Position numbers and translations under genes: made by a program
Notes under the pieces: generated by a model
What the model was told of the DNA's origin: nothing
The model's input: the letters and a program-made list of their open reading frames with translations, nothing else
Databases searched by the model: none
Assembly: GCF_030247195.1 (NCBI RefSeq)
Contig: NC_080670.1
Span: 42,269,524 to 42,333,523 of the forward strand
Length of the DNA: 64,000 nt
Reading direction: 5' to 3'
Source of the DNA: Topomyia yanbarensis
Lineage: Eukaryota > Arthropoda > Insecta > Diptera > Culicidae
Shown: positions 11,660 to 26,345 of the stretch, one piece after another
How the letters are laid out: each line of letters starts with the position of its first letter
Numbering within the stretch: position 1 is the first letter of the stretch

Positions 11660-12200
11660 ATTGGTAGCATTCCCTGAGACTTCCGGAACCTTTAGTAGTA
11701 GCCATTGTTATCATAATCGATTTTTAACGTAGTTTAAAGCCTAGGGTTTGGTTCGACCTGAAACCGGTTGAGTCGGAGTCGGTTGTTATATTTGCGTTAT
11801 ATTTCCGGATTCCGAAACGTGTTTCGAAAGGTAGTTTCCCCGAGACTTGTGAAAGCGGTAAAGGCGGCCAAGGCAATCAGATTTGCTTCTTAATGGTCAA
11901 ACGCCGATTTAGACTTACGATTCGGACAATTACAATAGATTTGGTTTGAGCGAATTTCGATCATTTCCCTGGGTCTTCTAGAACCGGTAGAAGCAGCCAA
12001 TTTAGATAGAAATTGGCCAGCCAATGATTTAAATTTCCGATTGCAGGAATTGTGCTGTCTAAATTGGTCAGACTGAACTTCCCCGAGACATCCGGAACCG
12101 TCACAAATAAGCATTATGATTAATCATTCTCGAAATATGATTCACGCTGAGTACGTCACTTCCCTGAGAGCTTCATGAATGGCAAATAGGTTTACAATTG
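11660..12200. repeat. Degenerate tandem repeat around TTCCCTGAGACTTCCGGAAC
   Basis: Five diverged copies of a phrase like TTCCCTGAGACTTCCGGAAC, followed by a GTAG-AGCC segment, start near 11671, 11837, 11965, 12080 and 12160, with spacings of roughly 80-165 bp. Between copies recur AATTACAAT and TTGATTTACGATT-like words. There is no coding function. Confidence 0.55.
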
Positions 12201-12449
12201 TTACCGATTTCATACACATCCGTGATGAATTAATAAAATACATCATTTAAAACATTTAAATGACAACAGAAATATAAAAAAGAAATAAACAAACAACAGC
12301 TGATGTCGTTTTCCAGTTATCAAAAGCGACATCTAACAGCAAACACACAGACTAGTTTTCGCGAGCAAATGTCAAAATTCCGCACGGAAGAAGGAAAAAT
12401 ATTTCGCGACCTCATTTCGCAAGAGGTGCATACTAAGCTTTAGCAAGAA

Positions 12450-12665
12450 ATAAAGAACCCTTTGATTCAGGGATACCAGGTATCTTTTTCAAATGTTCAT
12501 TTGTCTTCAACAGCCAGGATTCTGAATCGGTTATTGATTTTGAGCCAGAATCCTGCCAGAAATCAGTCAGACATCCGAATAAATTTGCCTTCAAAATGAA
12601 AAACGCCTCTTCACAATATTTCAAATGTCTTCAAAATGAAAACAAATCTTCAAATCTGGCATCTC
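12450..12665. repeat. Dispersed repeat, copy 1 (second copy at 28145)
   Basis: Shares with 28145-28345 the phrases TTTCAAATGTCTTCAAAATG, GATTCTGAAT, CAGACATCC and a common end ATCTGGCATC followed by CTGCTT. Both copies have the same orientation. The CTTCAAAATGAAAAC motif recurs inside each. It is a non-coding interspersed family whose class I cannot tell. Confidence 0.75.
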
Positions 12666-13037
12666 TGCTTTAGTTACACCCTGTAGCAAAAGTCAACTGT
12701 GGCAATTATTTTTTTCGTCCAGTACTTGCTCGTCGTTCAACTTGTCGTTCATGTTTTTAGTTTAATTTTACCCGTTTTTGTATTAGCATTAGTCCTTTCT
12801 TTGGCGTAGTTTAACATAAAAAGTCGGCATCGCTGAGATTAAATAATTTAATAAAACTTGAAACTTCACAATTGTAATTGTTTCCACGGAGTGTTAAATG
12901 CGATTGATTTACACCAAGAAAGGCACTGTAACCTTGGAACCTTTTCCATCGTAGGGTATTAATCGCGCGTTTCCCTATAAAATAACATCTAAACATTCAG
13001 TGTCCAAAAACAATCTGAACATCGTTACTCCTTTAAG

Positions 13038-14516
13038 ATGGTAATATTGAACAATGAAAATGACGGTTACGACATCGAGGATTTGGAGCACTTCATGATT
13101 TGCTTCAATTGCACAAGATGTTCACCGTTCCTCATATACGCCGGCTCTAATGAAAGGGTCGAGAAGTACCGCCCTTTAAACTCGGTAAGTAAATCACTGC
13201 AAAGTGAAAACGGCCAAAATTGTAAGCTTTCTGTTTCAGGGGGTTCATCTGTATTGTCCAGATTGCTCGCCGGATCCAGATCACTTTGCAAAAGTATATC
13301 CGGGTGAGAAAAGGTTATTCGCAGAGAGCAGTATACTAAATGATAAACAATTGTTGGCAACGCTTGCCCAATTCAAATACTACAATCCACACTATGAACA
13401 GTTGGCTTCGCCCGATCGGATTATTATTACCGAAAACACTAAACTACTTCAGCCTTATTCCAAGATTTCAAAAAAACCTTTACCCAGAGCTAAGAAGCTA
13501 GAGAGACTGATGAGTCTGTTCCCGGAATTAAATCGCATGCCTAATATTAGGTTTGCTAGTCAATGGGACGTTTGCGCTGCCGTGAAGAAAAAATATGCGG
13601 AAATCTCCGATAACTACATGGCACTATCTGAACAACAATCCTGTGAGCTATACGATATTTTTGACACAATGGCGGGTGAGCGGACTCCTCAAGTTCAGCG
13701 ACAAGAACGACTTAGTCAACGTGATCGTCCTTCAATGCAGTCTATATCAGCAGAAGAACCAATGTACTCAACTGAACAGTCAGAGACTCAATCTATTCAA
13801 TTGATTATCTCAACAGACTCCTCATTTGCAACAGACATGATTCGCTTACAAGACGGTAGGTCCTAAATACATAAAAAAGGTGCGCTGTCGACATATACAT
13901 TTTCATAATTTTTCAGGATCAACCGAAGGGAGCGCTGCTGAAGGACAGATATCAGTCGCATCCCTAGTAGTTTCTTCACAAGACAGGGAAGATACAAGTT
14001 TGGCGGTGGATTGTGGAAGCGAACTTTCCGAACAGACTGATTTTGCAATAGAGTCCGGAATTTCGCAGAACATTTCTAGTCAGCTGCCTTCTCAGCAAGA
14101 TTTTTCCAATAGAACTGAGACTTCTTCACAAAGCGTTGTCTTCCCCGAAGTGAATGTTAGTTCACAAAGTTTGCCCCGTACCCAAACCGTATTCACTATT
14201 GACGAAAACGTAGAAACAGATGACGGAACAATAAATCACAGCGACGAGGCCGACGTTCCTAATCCGCCTAGAAAACGTTTGTATAGCCAACAGTCATCAC
14301 AAAGCGTTTCATTGCAAAGCCAAACAGCTGGCCCGAGTTCTAGCGGTATGCCGCCTAAAAGAATTCGGTTTTCCTTGCGTGAGTTGATTATTGATGTTTC
14401 GAAATTGCCTACTTCCAGATAACAGTAGTTGTTTATTTTCAGCTGTAAATCCCGATCCCTTGGAATACCGGCCAAATTACCCGTCAGCTCGTATACCTCG
14501 GCTGGGAGGTGGCTGA
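13038..14516 (+). CDS. Four-exon gene of unknown function, Cys-rich N-terminus and Ser/Gln-rich tail
   Basis: Predicted exons: 13038-13184, 13240-13855, 13917-14378, 14443-14516. Introns are 55, 61 and 64 bp with donors GTAAGT, GTAGGT, GTGAGT and acceptors TTTCAG, TTTCAG, TTTCAG; phases agree and the frame stays open to TGA at 14514. The product is about 432 residues. Residues 21-27 (CFNCTRC) and about 54-57 (CPDC, formed across the first splice) make a C-x2-C-x2-C ... C-x2-C set that could bind zinc, like a degenerate RING or treble clef. The middle is basic and folded-looking (KKPLPRAKKLERLMSLFPEL). From about residue 200 on it is rich in Ser, Gln and Glu, with repeated SSQ and SQS motifs, and has a KR-rich patch (PPRKRLY, PPKRIRF) that might be a nuclear signal. 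I do not recognise the family. A very diverged Zip3/RNF212-like RING protein is one weak possibility. Confidence 0.75.
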
Positions 14517-15112
14517 GTGGATGTCTGTAATCATTTTTCTAATAATATTTATTGAACTTATGGTTTAGTTAATGCTGAAGAATATATTGTTCCGACTGAG
14601 TTGAATTTTCAATCTTTAAACGGTATTTTCATTCAAATCGAGAAATCAAATGTTTTTATCATTTCCTATAAAATTATAATAGACCGAACAGTTAATACCA
14701 CCCACCATCAAAAGTGAGTATAAAACGAAAAAGCTAATTTCAACTAGACTTCAATTTTTGTATCAAGCCAACTACACCAAAACGATCACTGATAAAAATG
14801 TAAACGTTATGTCTATTAATTTTACATTGATTTTTGCAATTTGCGGTGGCATATAGACACTATTTGCTGGCACATAAACCTAATGTGTTTATTTGTTATT
14901 ATTGTTATTTATCGGGCTGTATCAACAACCTATTTCTGCAATCTATGTGCATTAACTGTACACCTATCGTTTCACTTTAAAGTGTGTGCAGTGCTTTATG
15001 ATCACACCTATGACCGCGCACCCGGCTTCCCATGAGCGTTTTGGCGGCTCAGAGCCTGTCCTTCCACTCAGGGATACATACAGGCATACATGCGAACTTA
15101 CATTCATACAAC
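14517..15112. other. Non-coding stretch downstream of the four-exon gene
   Basis: Probable 3' UTR and intergenic DNA. No frame or repeat was recognised before the TA-flanked element that starts at 15115. Confidence 0.5.
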
Positions 15113-15483
15113 TACAGGTAATCTTCGATACAACGTACCCTCGATATAGCGTCACTCGATATAACGTACATTTTTCCTCGATATAACGTACAAAATTTTT
15201 AATTTATTTTTCAGGTCCAAATTTCTTTTCAATTACGCATGTATTCCATATTTTAAGAATTCAATATGTTACACACAATCTTAAAACGTACTATTTGGGC
15301 TTCCAATGAGCATGTTAGCAATTGGCTATTTCATTGAAGGCCCCGAGAGCGATTTTTTTCAATTTCATTTGCGGATGATTGTTATTTATTAAAATCAAAC
15401 ATGTATCTCCATAAATAATACAAGATCAGTAATTTCTAACTGAAAACAAAAATAATTATATTGGTTTGACCATTGTTGGTTGC

Positions 15484-15866
15484 ACAGATAAAAATATTTT
15501 GTAATTTTAAGTTTATTTTCATGCACATATTTGGAGCATGAAAATAAATGTAAAATTAAGTTCCACCACAAATACACACGACTTGTCGTGTTTTCTTCAA
15601 CGAATTTTATTATAATTTTACACATAGATTGAAAATTACAGTTTCTTTAAACGGAAAACCAATGCACTTCAATGTATTTACTCGAATATTGTTGTAAAAT
15701 GAATGACATGTAATATTACACGAATGAAAGTGTAAAATTGTATGCTGTTTGATGCTCCAATTGATTTTAACGTAATTTTCAATCAAATTTTGGATTCAAT
15801 CGTTGTATGTTTACATTCGCATTGATTTACATGTTGTTTAAATTTCATTATTTTTTTGGTGTGTGG
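15484..15866. repeat. 390-bp repeat, copy A
   Basis: Begins ACAGATAAAAATATTTTGTA and ends with ATTTCATTATTTTTTTGGTG. It is about 80% alike to copy B at 15957-16350 by eye and in the same orientation. The ends look weakly inverted (ACACAGATAAAAAT versus ACACACCAAAAAAAT), so each copy may be a MITE that inserted in the larger element. Confidence 0.8.
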
Positions 15867-15956
15867 TTTCAGGACTGCGGAGTCTGATTCTCTGGGCCGA
15901 ATGACAATGTTTAAATTTAGCATGTCTAGTGCTATCATATTTGATGACAATCAGAT

Positions 15957-16350
15957 ACACAGATAAAAATATTTTGTAATTTTCAATTTATTTTCATGCA
16001 CATATTTAGAGCATGAATATAAATGTAAAATTAAGTTCCACAACAAATACACACAACTTGTCGTGCTTTCTTCAAGGAATTTTGTTATATTTTACACGTT
16101 GATTGAAAATTACAGTTTGATTAAACGGGATACCTATGCATTTTAAAGTGTTTTTAATCCAATATTGCTGTAAAATAAATGACATGTAATATTACACGAA
16201 CGAAAGTATAAAATCATATGCTTATTGATGTTCCCATTGAGTGCATTGAATTCAACTTAATTTTCAATCAAATTTTCGATTAAAGGTTTGTATGTTTACA
16301 TTCATATCGATTTACATGTCATTTAAATTTCATTATTTTTTGGTGTGTAC
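15957..16350. repeat. 390-bp repeat, copy B
   Basis: Second copy of the unit at 15484, separated by about 90 bp. Shared landmarks in order are TTCATGCACATATTT, TAAAATTAAGTTCCAC, GAAAATTACAGTTT, ATGACATGTAATATTACACG and TATGTTTACATTC. Confidence 0.8.
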
Positions 16351-19300
16351 AATCGCTTCCTGAAACTCCTGAATTCAGTACTTCGGATTACAGATTCTCG
16401 ACATTTGGGTCATCAAATTACATACCCATGTGATCTGCGAATCGTATTGCAATTAATGCGGACACATTCAACTCCGATTTCGGATATTCCTGAATTCAGT
16501 TCCCTGGACTCATGATTCTTTTGTCTGTTTTACATTGATGTTGCCATCATGTGACACATGAAATGACGTCCCATTGACGATCTACGAGGAATCCAGTGAT
16601 ATTTATCAAAATTTCTTGTTGCTTAGACTCTTGAATCCGGTTACTAGAATCGAAGATTGTTTTCGAATCCTGTTATGTGTCACATCAAATAAATAAGAGT
16701 GAGAGATCATATTTGTAATTACACGGACAACTGTGCGTTTACGACCGGTATGGGGTATTTAGGAAACCGGTTAGCGGATTGAAATATATTTTCAGAAATT
16801 CTTGAATCGTGGATACAAGTGGATCTTCTTAGTCTATTCTAATGATGAAAGTTCATAGATTGCTTTTATTTGATGAGGCACAAATGGCGGGAATATTAAA
16901 AAAAACATTTTACAAGCCCACACAGAATAATAATGGCTAATGACTTAATAATTAGAAAAGGAGTCAAAATAAGAATATTTTCAATAAATTTGATTCATAC
17001 AAACTAAAAAAATCTGAATATTAATCAATTGCGGCATCCTTTTATAGAACCAAAAAAAAAATCAATTGCGGCATCATTTTTATAGAACCACTATAATTTT
17101 CTTATGAGAAAAGTTGTTTCACACTGCTAGGTAGGTTAGATTTTCAAAATTATTTACGATTTATCAAAATTTTTCAAAATAAAGTACCATGAGCAACAAT
17201 TCTGTGAGGATTTTGCATGCTTCGATATAATGTACAATTCGATATAACGTACAATTTTTAAACCGAAATGTACGTTATATCGAAGTTTACCTGTATATAT
17301 ACCTAAGCCAGAAGACGCGTTCAGAGAGCAAGATCTTCCGGGCGGCCAGGGCCGCTTTTAAATGCGAGATAGTGCTAAGTAAGTCCACTTGCTACAAAAA
17401 GCTGTGCAGAGAAGTAGACGCCAACGCCTGGGGAAATGCTTACCGTGTCGTTATGGCCAGAATCAAGGGTCCAATGGCGCCAGTCGAAATGTGCGCCGAC
17501 AAACTGAAAATGATCGTGGGGGGTCTTTCCGAAGCACGACCCAACCGCATGGCCGCCTACACCGTACGTTGATGCAGACGGTTGAAATGTTAGTGACAAT
17601 CGAGTTTCCAACGACGAGTACCTTATTGTGGCAAAAGAGCTGAAAGCGAAGAAAGCTCCCGGACCGGATGGTATCCCCAATGTGGCACTGAAGACTGCGA
17701 TCCTGGTATTTCTGAACATGTTCAGGATAGTCCTACAGAAATGTCTGGACGATGGCTAGTTCCCGGATAGAAGAAAGATCCAGAAGCTGGTGTTGCTGTC
17801 AAAACCAGGGAAACTACCAGGAGATCCAGCATCGTATCAACCTATATGCCTGCTGGCTACTCTTGGTAAGCTTCTGGAAGGGGTCATCAATACTGCGCCG
17901 TGGTAACGATAGACGTGAAGAACGCGTTTAACAGTGCTAACTGGGGGGCTATCGCGTAGCACTGCACAGAATGCGGGTTCCGAACTATCTGTAAGGTTCT
18001 GAAAAGATATTTCCAGAACCGAGTATTGGTCTACTAAAACGAACATATGGCAGAGGTCGATTAGGGTCATTTTTAGAGTACCTCAGGGTTCCACACTCGG
18101 CCAAAAGCTCTGGAATATAATGTACAACGGAGTGTTAACACTGGAACTGCCCACGGAAGTTGAGATCGTCGGCTTTGCAGATGATGCCCTGACGATAACA
18201 GAGGAGACCCCTGAGGAGGTGGAGATGTTGACGGCAGAGACAATAGGCATCGTTGAAACATGAAACTGGAAAGCTGACGTAAAGTTACAGCTGGCTCACC
18301 ACAAGACCGAGGTAGTGTTGATCAGCCACCGTGAATCCAGCGTGTCGAGATCAGCGTCGGGGGACAATCCACCCCATCGTTGCGTGCGCTGAAGCACCCG
18401 AGTGTGATGGTCGACGATCTGTTAGATTACAACAGCCATGTCGGCTAAGTATGTGAGAAGGCCGCGAGTACAACTAACGTATTGGCAAGGATCATGCCGA
18501 AAAACGGAGGAGCAAGAGGCAACACGAGACGTCTCCTGGCGGTTGTTTCATCCTCAATACTGAATAATGGTGTACAGGCCTGAGCTGCTGCGCTGAACTC
18601 AAAGCGGAACCGAATGAAGTTGACAAGCACGTTTCGCCTAATGGCTGTTCGTGTCGCTAGTGTGTATAGAACGATATCGTCGGAGGCGGTATGCGTGATT
18701 GCCGGGATGATTCCCATCTGCATCTTTCTGGCTGAGGACGTGGAATGCTACCAGCGGGGAAAGGCACGTAATACAGATTGGTCCGAGCGAACTCGTTGGC
18801 TAAGTTGCAGTAAGAGCAGAGGTGGGTAAGAAAACCAACCGGTACGTACAGTCACTGGTATGGTGCTCAAAGTCTCAACACGTGTAAACGAGCGATCCAC
18901 ATCGTGTGCGGTTTTGATTTCGTTCACACGGTAAACGAAATGACAACCTCGACCGAGTGTCGGTTTTGAAAACCAAACCGAGTCACTCAGCACCGTTTAC
19001 ATGTGTGCACGATTTTCAACTCGTGTTAATGTATTCTAAACAGCGGTATCGGTTCGGCTTTAGAAAACCGAACCTGGTTTTTTTCTGTACGCGGTGCTTC
19101 GGTTGAAAGAAGAGGCAGTAAATTCATGTGCAGTGCTGCCGAATAAACAACTGAACAACTGAATTGAATAAGGTTAGTTGTTGAGAGTCGATGGGGCAAT
19201 ATCGAAATGTTAGGTTCTGGGCGATTGTTAACGTTTCACAATTGATGTTCTTTACCATATTAAAAACCAAGATAACGGACACGAAATTCAAAATGGCTAT

Positions 19301-19399
19301 CTTTCTTGGCGAATAATCGTATGAAACCGATAAATGTAGATATGTTTGATTCGGGAAAGTCGTTGATGTTAATGTAACAATATTGAAATTGAATTTAAT

Positions 19400-19555
19400 G
19401 ACTTCAAAGAAATCAATAAAAACAATGAAATCAATACAATCAATGAAATCAATGCGATCAATGCAATCAATGCGATCAATCAAATCATTGAAATTAATGC
19501 AATCCATACAACCAATTAAATCAATGAAAACAATGAAATCTATGAAATCAATCAA
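19400..19555. repeat. Degenerate flank of the 9-bp minisatellite
   Basis: Diverged copies of CAATGAAAT / CAATGCGAT-like nonamers, the decayed shoulder of the perfect array that follows. Confidence 0.8.
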
Positions 19556-19866
19556 ATTGAAAACAATCAATCAAATCATTCAAATCAATCAAATCAATCA
19601 AATCAATCAAATCAATCAAATTAATCAAATCAATCAAATCAATCAAATCAATCAAATCAATCAAATCAATCAAATCAATCAAATCAATCAAATCAATCAA
19701 ATCAATCAAATCAATCAAATCAATCAAATCAATCAAATCAATCAAATCAATCAAATCAATCAAATCAATCAAATCAATCAAATCAATCAAATCAATCAAA
19801 TCAATCAAATCAATCAAATCAATCAAATCAATCAAATCAATCAAATCAATCAAACCAATCAAATCA
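19556..19866. repeat. 9-bp minisatellite (AAATCAATC)n
   Basis: About 33 nearly identical head-to-tail copies of AAATCAATC. Because 9 is a multiple of 3 and the unit has no stop in any frame used, both strands show long spurious frames (Gln-Ile-Asn repeats on plus, Leu-Ile-Asp on minus). Near-perfect identity in the centre and decay at the edges suggest recent expansion by slippage or unequal exchange. It lies inside the hAT relic. Confidence 0.97.
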
Positions 19867-20067
19867 TTGAAATCAATGAAAACAATTAAACCTAAAAATA
19901 TGCAATATTTGAAATTCCAAGGTACTTTCAAACTTTCAAAGGAATCCCGAAGATGGATGATTAAATCTAAGGTGATCGATGTAAAAAGAAATCTTTATTT
20001 ATTTTAAGTTACATGTTTTGATATATTTATGCAGTTCCACATGTTATTAAGAATTAATGAAACATGT

Positions 20068-20265
20068 CTATTTCCGTTCAAAAAGGTCTCTGTTAAGTTT
20101 TACAAATAAAATGTTCGACAATTTTTTATCGTTCAGCTTTAATCTTCTGTCTGTTAAACTTAGGGACAGCGAACTAAAAGAACGCTCCACTGACACTTGC
20201 GTACATGGGACGGTCAATGCCACCTGAGCCAAGGCGTACAGCTCAGGCTCACATTTTTTTAAACC
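20068..20265 (-). pseudogene. hAT transposase C-terminal dimerisation domain, truncated
   Basis: The minus strand reads LYALAQVALTVPCTQVSVER then SFSSLSLSLTDRRLKLNDKK and ends LNRDLFERK with a stop. This is the conserved C-terminal hAT domain, including the S-V-E-R-x-F-S segment that carries the catalytic glutamate. Upstream (towards 20275) the frame runs straight into the 117-bp satellite, so the rest of the transposase has been lost or replaced. It resembles the C-terminus of the complete hAT at 39586-42157, which has APSTQVSVERAFSGL, but is not the same family by TIR. Confidence 0.88.
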
Positions 20266-20274
20266 TTCCCAATA

Positions 20275-20890
20275 AATGAGGACGTTCTGGTTCTGCTGAC
20301 CATATCTTTTAAAATGACACCCATATTGATGGTGGTTCTCACTATTTTGTGGTAACCGGAAGTCGCCCTCTTGGATTTCAAAATGGCGGTAATGGTCAAT
20401 TTTCGGTGTCCTGACCATATCCTTTCAAATGACAACCATATTGATGGTGGTTCTCACTATTTTGTGGTAACCGGAAGTCGCCATCTTGGATTTCAAAATG
20501 GCGCTAATAGTCAATTTTCGGTGTCTGCTGACCATATTTTTTAAAATGACACCCATATTGATGATGGTTCTCACTATCTTGTGGTAACCGGAAGTCGCCA
20601 TCTTGGATTCCAAATGGCGCTAATGGTCAATTGTCGGTGTCTGCTGACCATATCCTTTCAAATGACACCCCTATTGATGGTGGTTCTCACTATTTTGTGG
20701 TAGGCGGAAGTCGCCATCTTGGATTTCACAATGGTGCTAATGGTCAATTTTCGGTGTCTGCTGACCATATCCTTTCAAATGACACCCATATTGATGGTGG
20801 TTTTCACTATTTTGTGGTAACCGGAAGTCGCCATCTTGGATTTCAAAATGGCGGTAATGGTCAATTTTCAGTGTCTGCTGACCTATACGG
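20275..20890. repeat. 117-bp satellite, array 1 (5 copies)
   Basis: Landmark TGACACCCATATTGATG starts near 20314, 20430, 20547, 20663 and 20780, a period of 116-117 bp. Each unit contains GGTAACCGGAAGTCGCCATC followed by TTGGATTTCAAAATGGCG. The same family forms arrays at 31262-32095 and 35205-35890. Open frames on either strand here are satellite artefacts. Confidence 0.93.
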
Positions 20891-20959
20891 ATCCAAAATC
20901 TTACGATTTCTGTTCACAAGTCCGAATAAGAAATATTCTGAACACCTGTTATGAACCTA

Positions 20960-21400
20960 TGTATTATTTTCGTACCGCAAAAATGGGTTAATATTCTATA
21001 CCATTCTTGCTCTGAAAATTTTGTCGAACAATTTTTGCGCTAAATGATATTTGACCCGCTTTTGCCGGAAGTTTTTATAAATATACAATTTCGGATCTAA
21101 GGGAATATTTTAACCCATTTTTGCTCTGAACAAAATTTTAATCCACTCTTGCTCTCAGTCTCTCATATAAAAATAGCGAAGGCTAATAAACTTCCTTTTA
21201 CTTTCGATTTTTGGGCAGTTCCCCATACCAAACATACCCATATTGTAAAGTTCCTGATGATAAATCATCATGAAAAGGCCGTAATATTGAGTTAAGTCAT
21301 TTATTTTCTTCCAAAATGACGAGGAACATTTTTGTTGTACATGGAAGATGTCTCAGAACAATTTTTCAATTACCGAAAAAATACCTGACATTATATCTAA
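20960..21400. other. Interior of the hAT relic without coding signal
   Basis: Contains two phrases of the kind AAATGGGTTAATATTCTATA and TTGCTCTGAAAATTTTG that recur loosely at 20985 and 21100-21145. No gene was recognised. Confidence 0.4.
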
Positions 21401-21990
21401 AATAAATATGCACTGAATTTCTAATAAAAATTCTGGCAGCACTAGCATAACCGATAAACATCAACCCGAATACACAACCGCAACACAGCCGAAGTTTGGT
21501 TTCGGTATTCTCGTGTTTCGTTCCATACTCGTGCACCGGTAAACGAAAATCAAAACCAAACCACGGTGCTGTGTAAACGAAACTCGGTTTGGTTTTCGTG
21601 TCTCGTTGAAACACAACCAGCGGTAAGACCGCACACGATGTAAAGGAAACACAAAATCGTGTGAAAATTTGGTTTACCGCTCCGGTACTAAACCGTTTTT
21701 TTCCCACCTCTGAGTAAGAGTAGAAAAAGGGAGGTGGACCCACCTGCTTGAGTACATAGGAAGCATGGAGAGGTAAATTTCTATTTGATGCAGTTTTTGT
21801 CCGGTCATGGTTCCTTCCCTGCATCGGTTTGGGCACGCTTCGTCACTCCTTTGCCCGGAGTGTGTGAACGTGCAAGAAGTCCGAAGGGCTATGCCTGGTG
21901 TGTCAGTGGACAATATCGTCGAAGAGATGTGCATATCTAAAAGGCTGTCAACAGTGAGAAATATGAAAACTAAAATAATGGAGATCAACG

Positions 21991-22476
21991 ATATTAATTT
22001 AAATGTATATCGGCCACTCAGTATGGTTCAACGGATATAAAACGGGAATTTGGTCAGTCCAGCTTTTGTGATATATTCACTTAAAATATTACCAATTACT
22101 TGTTATAGTTTTTGAACTCAAGGCAGCTAACGAATTATAAAATGCATCAATGGACTATTCTTGTTTTAAGTCTGTTATTCACTGACTCACAGTCGAAATG
22201 TGCTTCGATCAATCTGCCACAACGCGCCATTTCCCCTTACTGAGCATAAGGGCAGAAAGTACACAGAAATAATAGTACACATAAATTGCAAAGTCAGCCT
22301 TAAATCTAAATTTTCATGAGCACCCAGGTCACACCAGATGAGTGTCTTTCCAAGCCCACCGTATAATTTTCACAATCAAATGAAGCCAAATATGTCGTAC
22401 ACATGTATTCTATTATAGATCATAAAACTGTATGCAGCATCCGGATGCTTTCGTCCGTCTCGTAGTGCAATGCATC
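21991..22476. other. Intergenic stretch between the R1 relic and RPB2
   Basis: Includes the 3' flank of RPB2 on the minus strand. I see no canonical AATAAA on the minus strand here, and no other feature. Confidence 0.4.

Positions 22477-26345
<3,869 letters not shown>

Larger units (their letters stand above)
7447..12440. mobile_element. 5-kb segment bounded by inverted repeats, carrying two gene relics
   Basis: The left boundary AAGCTAAGTATGCACCTCTT continuing GCGAAATGA is repeated in inverted orientation at the right boundary (ending AGCTT at 12440) with one mismatch. Both ends also share looser CGCGAAA-rich sequence inside. Between them lie two intron-containing pseudogenes (7930-8800 and 8932-10905) and a degenerate tandem repeat. 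I infer a non-autonomous DNA element, or a pair of MITEs, that has captured a host genomic fragment. TTTA next to both ends could be a target duplication but is not decisive. Confidence 0.55.
15115..17293. mobile_element. TA-flanked pogo/Tc1-like element, non-autonomous
   Basis: The ends CAGGTAATCTTCGATACAAC (left) and, inverted, CAGGTAAACTTCGATATAAC (right) are flanked by TA on each side (15113-15114, 17294-17295). The word CGATATAACGTAC recurs near each end (15151, 15178 and 17240 forward, 17270 inverted), giving multiple subterminal repeats. No transposase is visible in the 2.2 kb. The interior is largely filled by two copies of a 390-bp repeat. TA duplication plus subterminal repeats points to the Tc1/mariner/pogo superfamily. 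Confidence 0.75.
18817..21712. mobile_element. hAT transposon relic (CAGAGGTGGG ends, perfect 8-bp TSD)
   Basis: The ends CAGAGGTGGGTAAGAAAACC and inverted CAGAGGTGGGAAAAAAACGG match at 10 of the first 10 bases and most after that. They are flanked by AGTAAGAG on both sides (18809-18816, 21713-21720), the 8-bp duplication expected for hAT. Several hundred bases next to each end carry repeated motifs such as GGTTTTCGTGT, GTTTACA and CGAAACTCGGTTT, typical of hAT subterminal binding sites. Inside are a 9-bp minisatellite, a 117-bp satellite array and a minus-strand transposase C-terminus. There is no full transposase, so it cannot move by itself. Confidence 0.93.
17325..21990 (+). pseudogene. 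R1-like non-LTR retrotransposon ORF2 pseudogene, split by a hAT insertion
   Basis: Part 1 (17325-18816) reads, with stops and frameshifts, the linker STCYKKLCREVDANAWGNAY, the RT motifs KAPGPDGIPN, SKPGKLPGDPASYQPIC, GSTLGQKLWNIMYNG and FADDALTIT, then the post-RT region NRMKLTSTFRLMAVRVAS and CVIAGMIPI. Part 2 (21721-21990) continues with GRWTH and the C-terminal zinc region FGHASSLLCPECVNVQE. Joining across 18817-21712 restores the expected order at one target-site copy. The set of motifs matches the R1 clade of insect LINEs, which lacks RNase H. Many stop codons (for example after LDDG, ET and AWS-like QA) show that it is long dead and older than the hAT insertion. Confidence 0.88.

Noticed and set aside
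19383..19931. Long frames of Gln-Ile-Asn and Leu-Ile-Asp repeats on opposite strands
   Set aside because: Both are produced by the 9-bp tandem repeat, which has no stop codon in these frames. There is no start context or non-repeat coding sequence.
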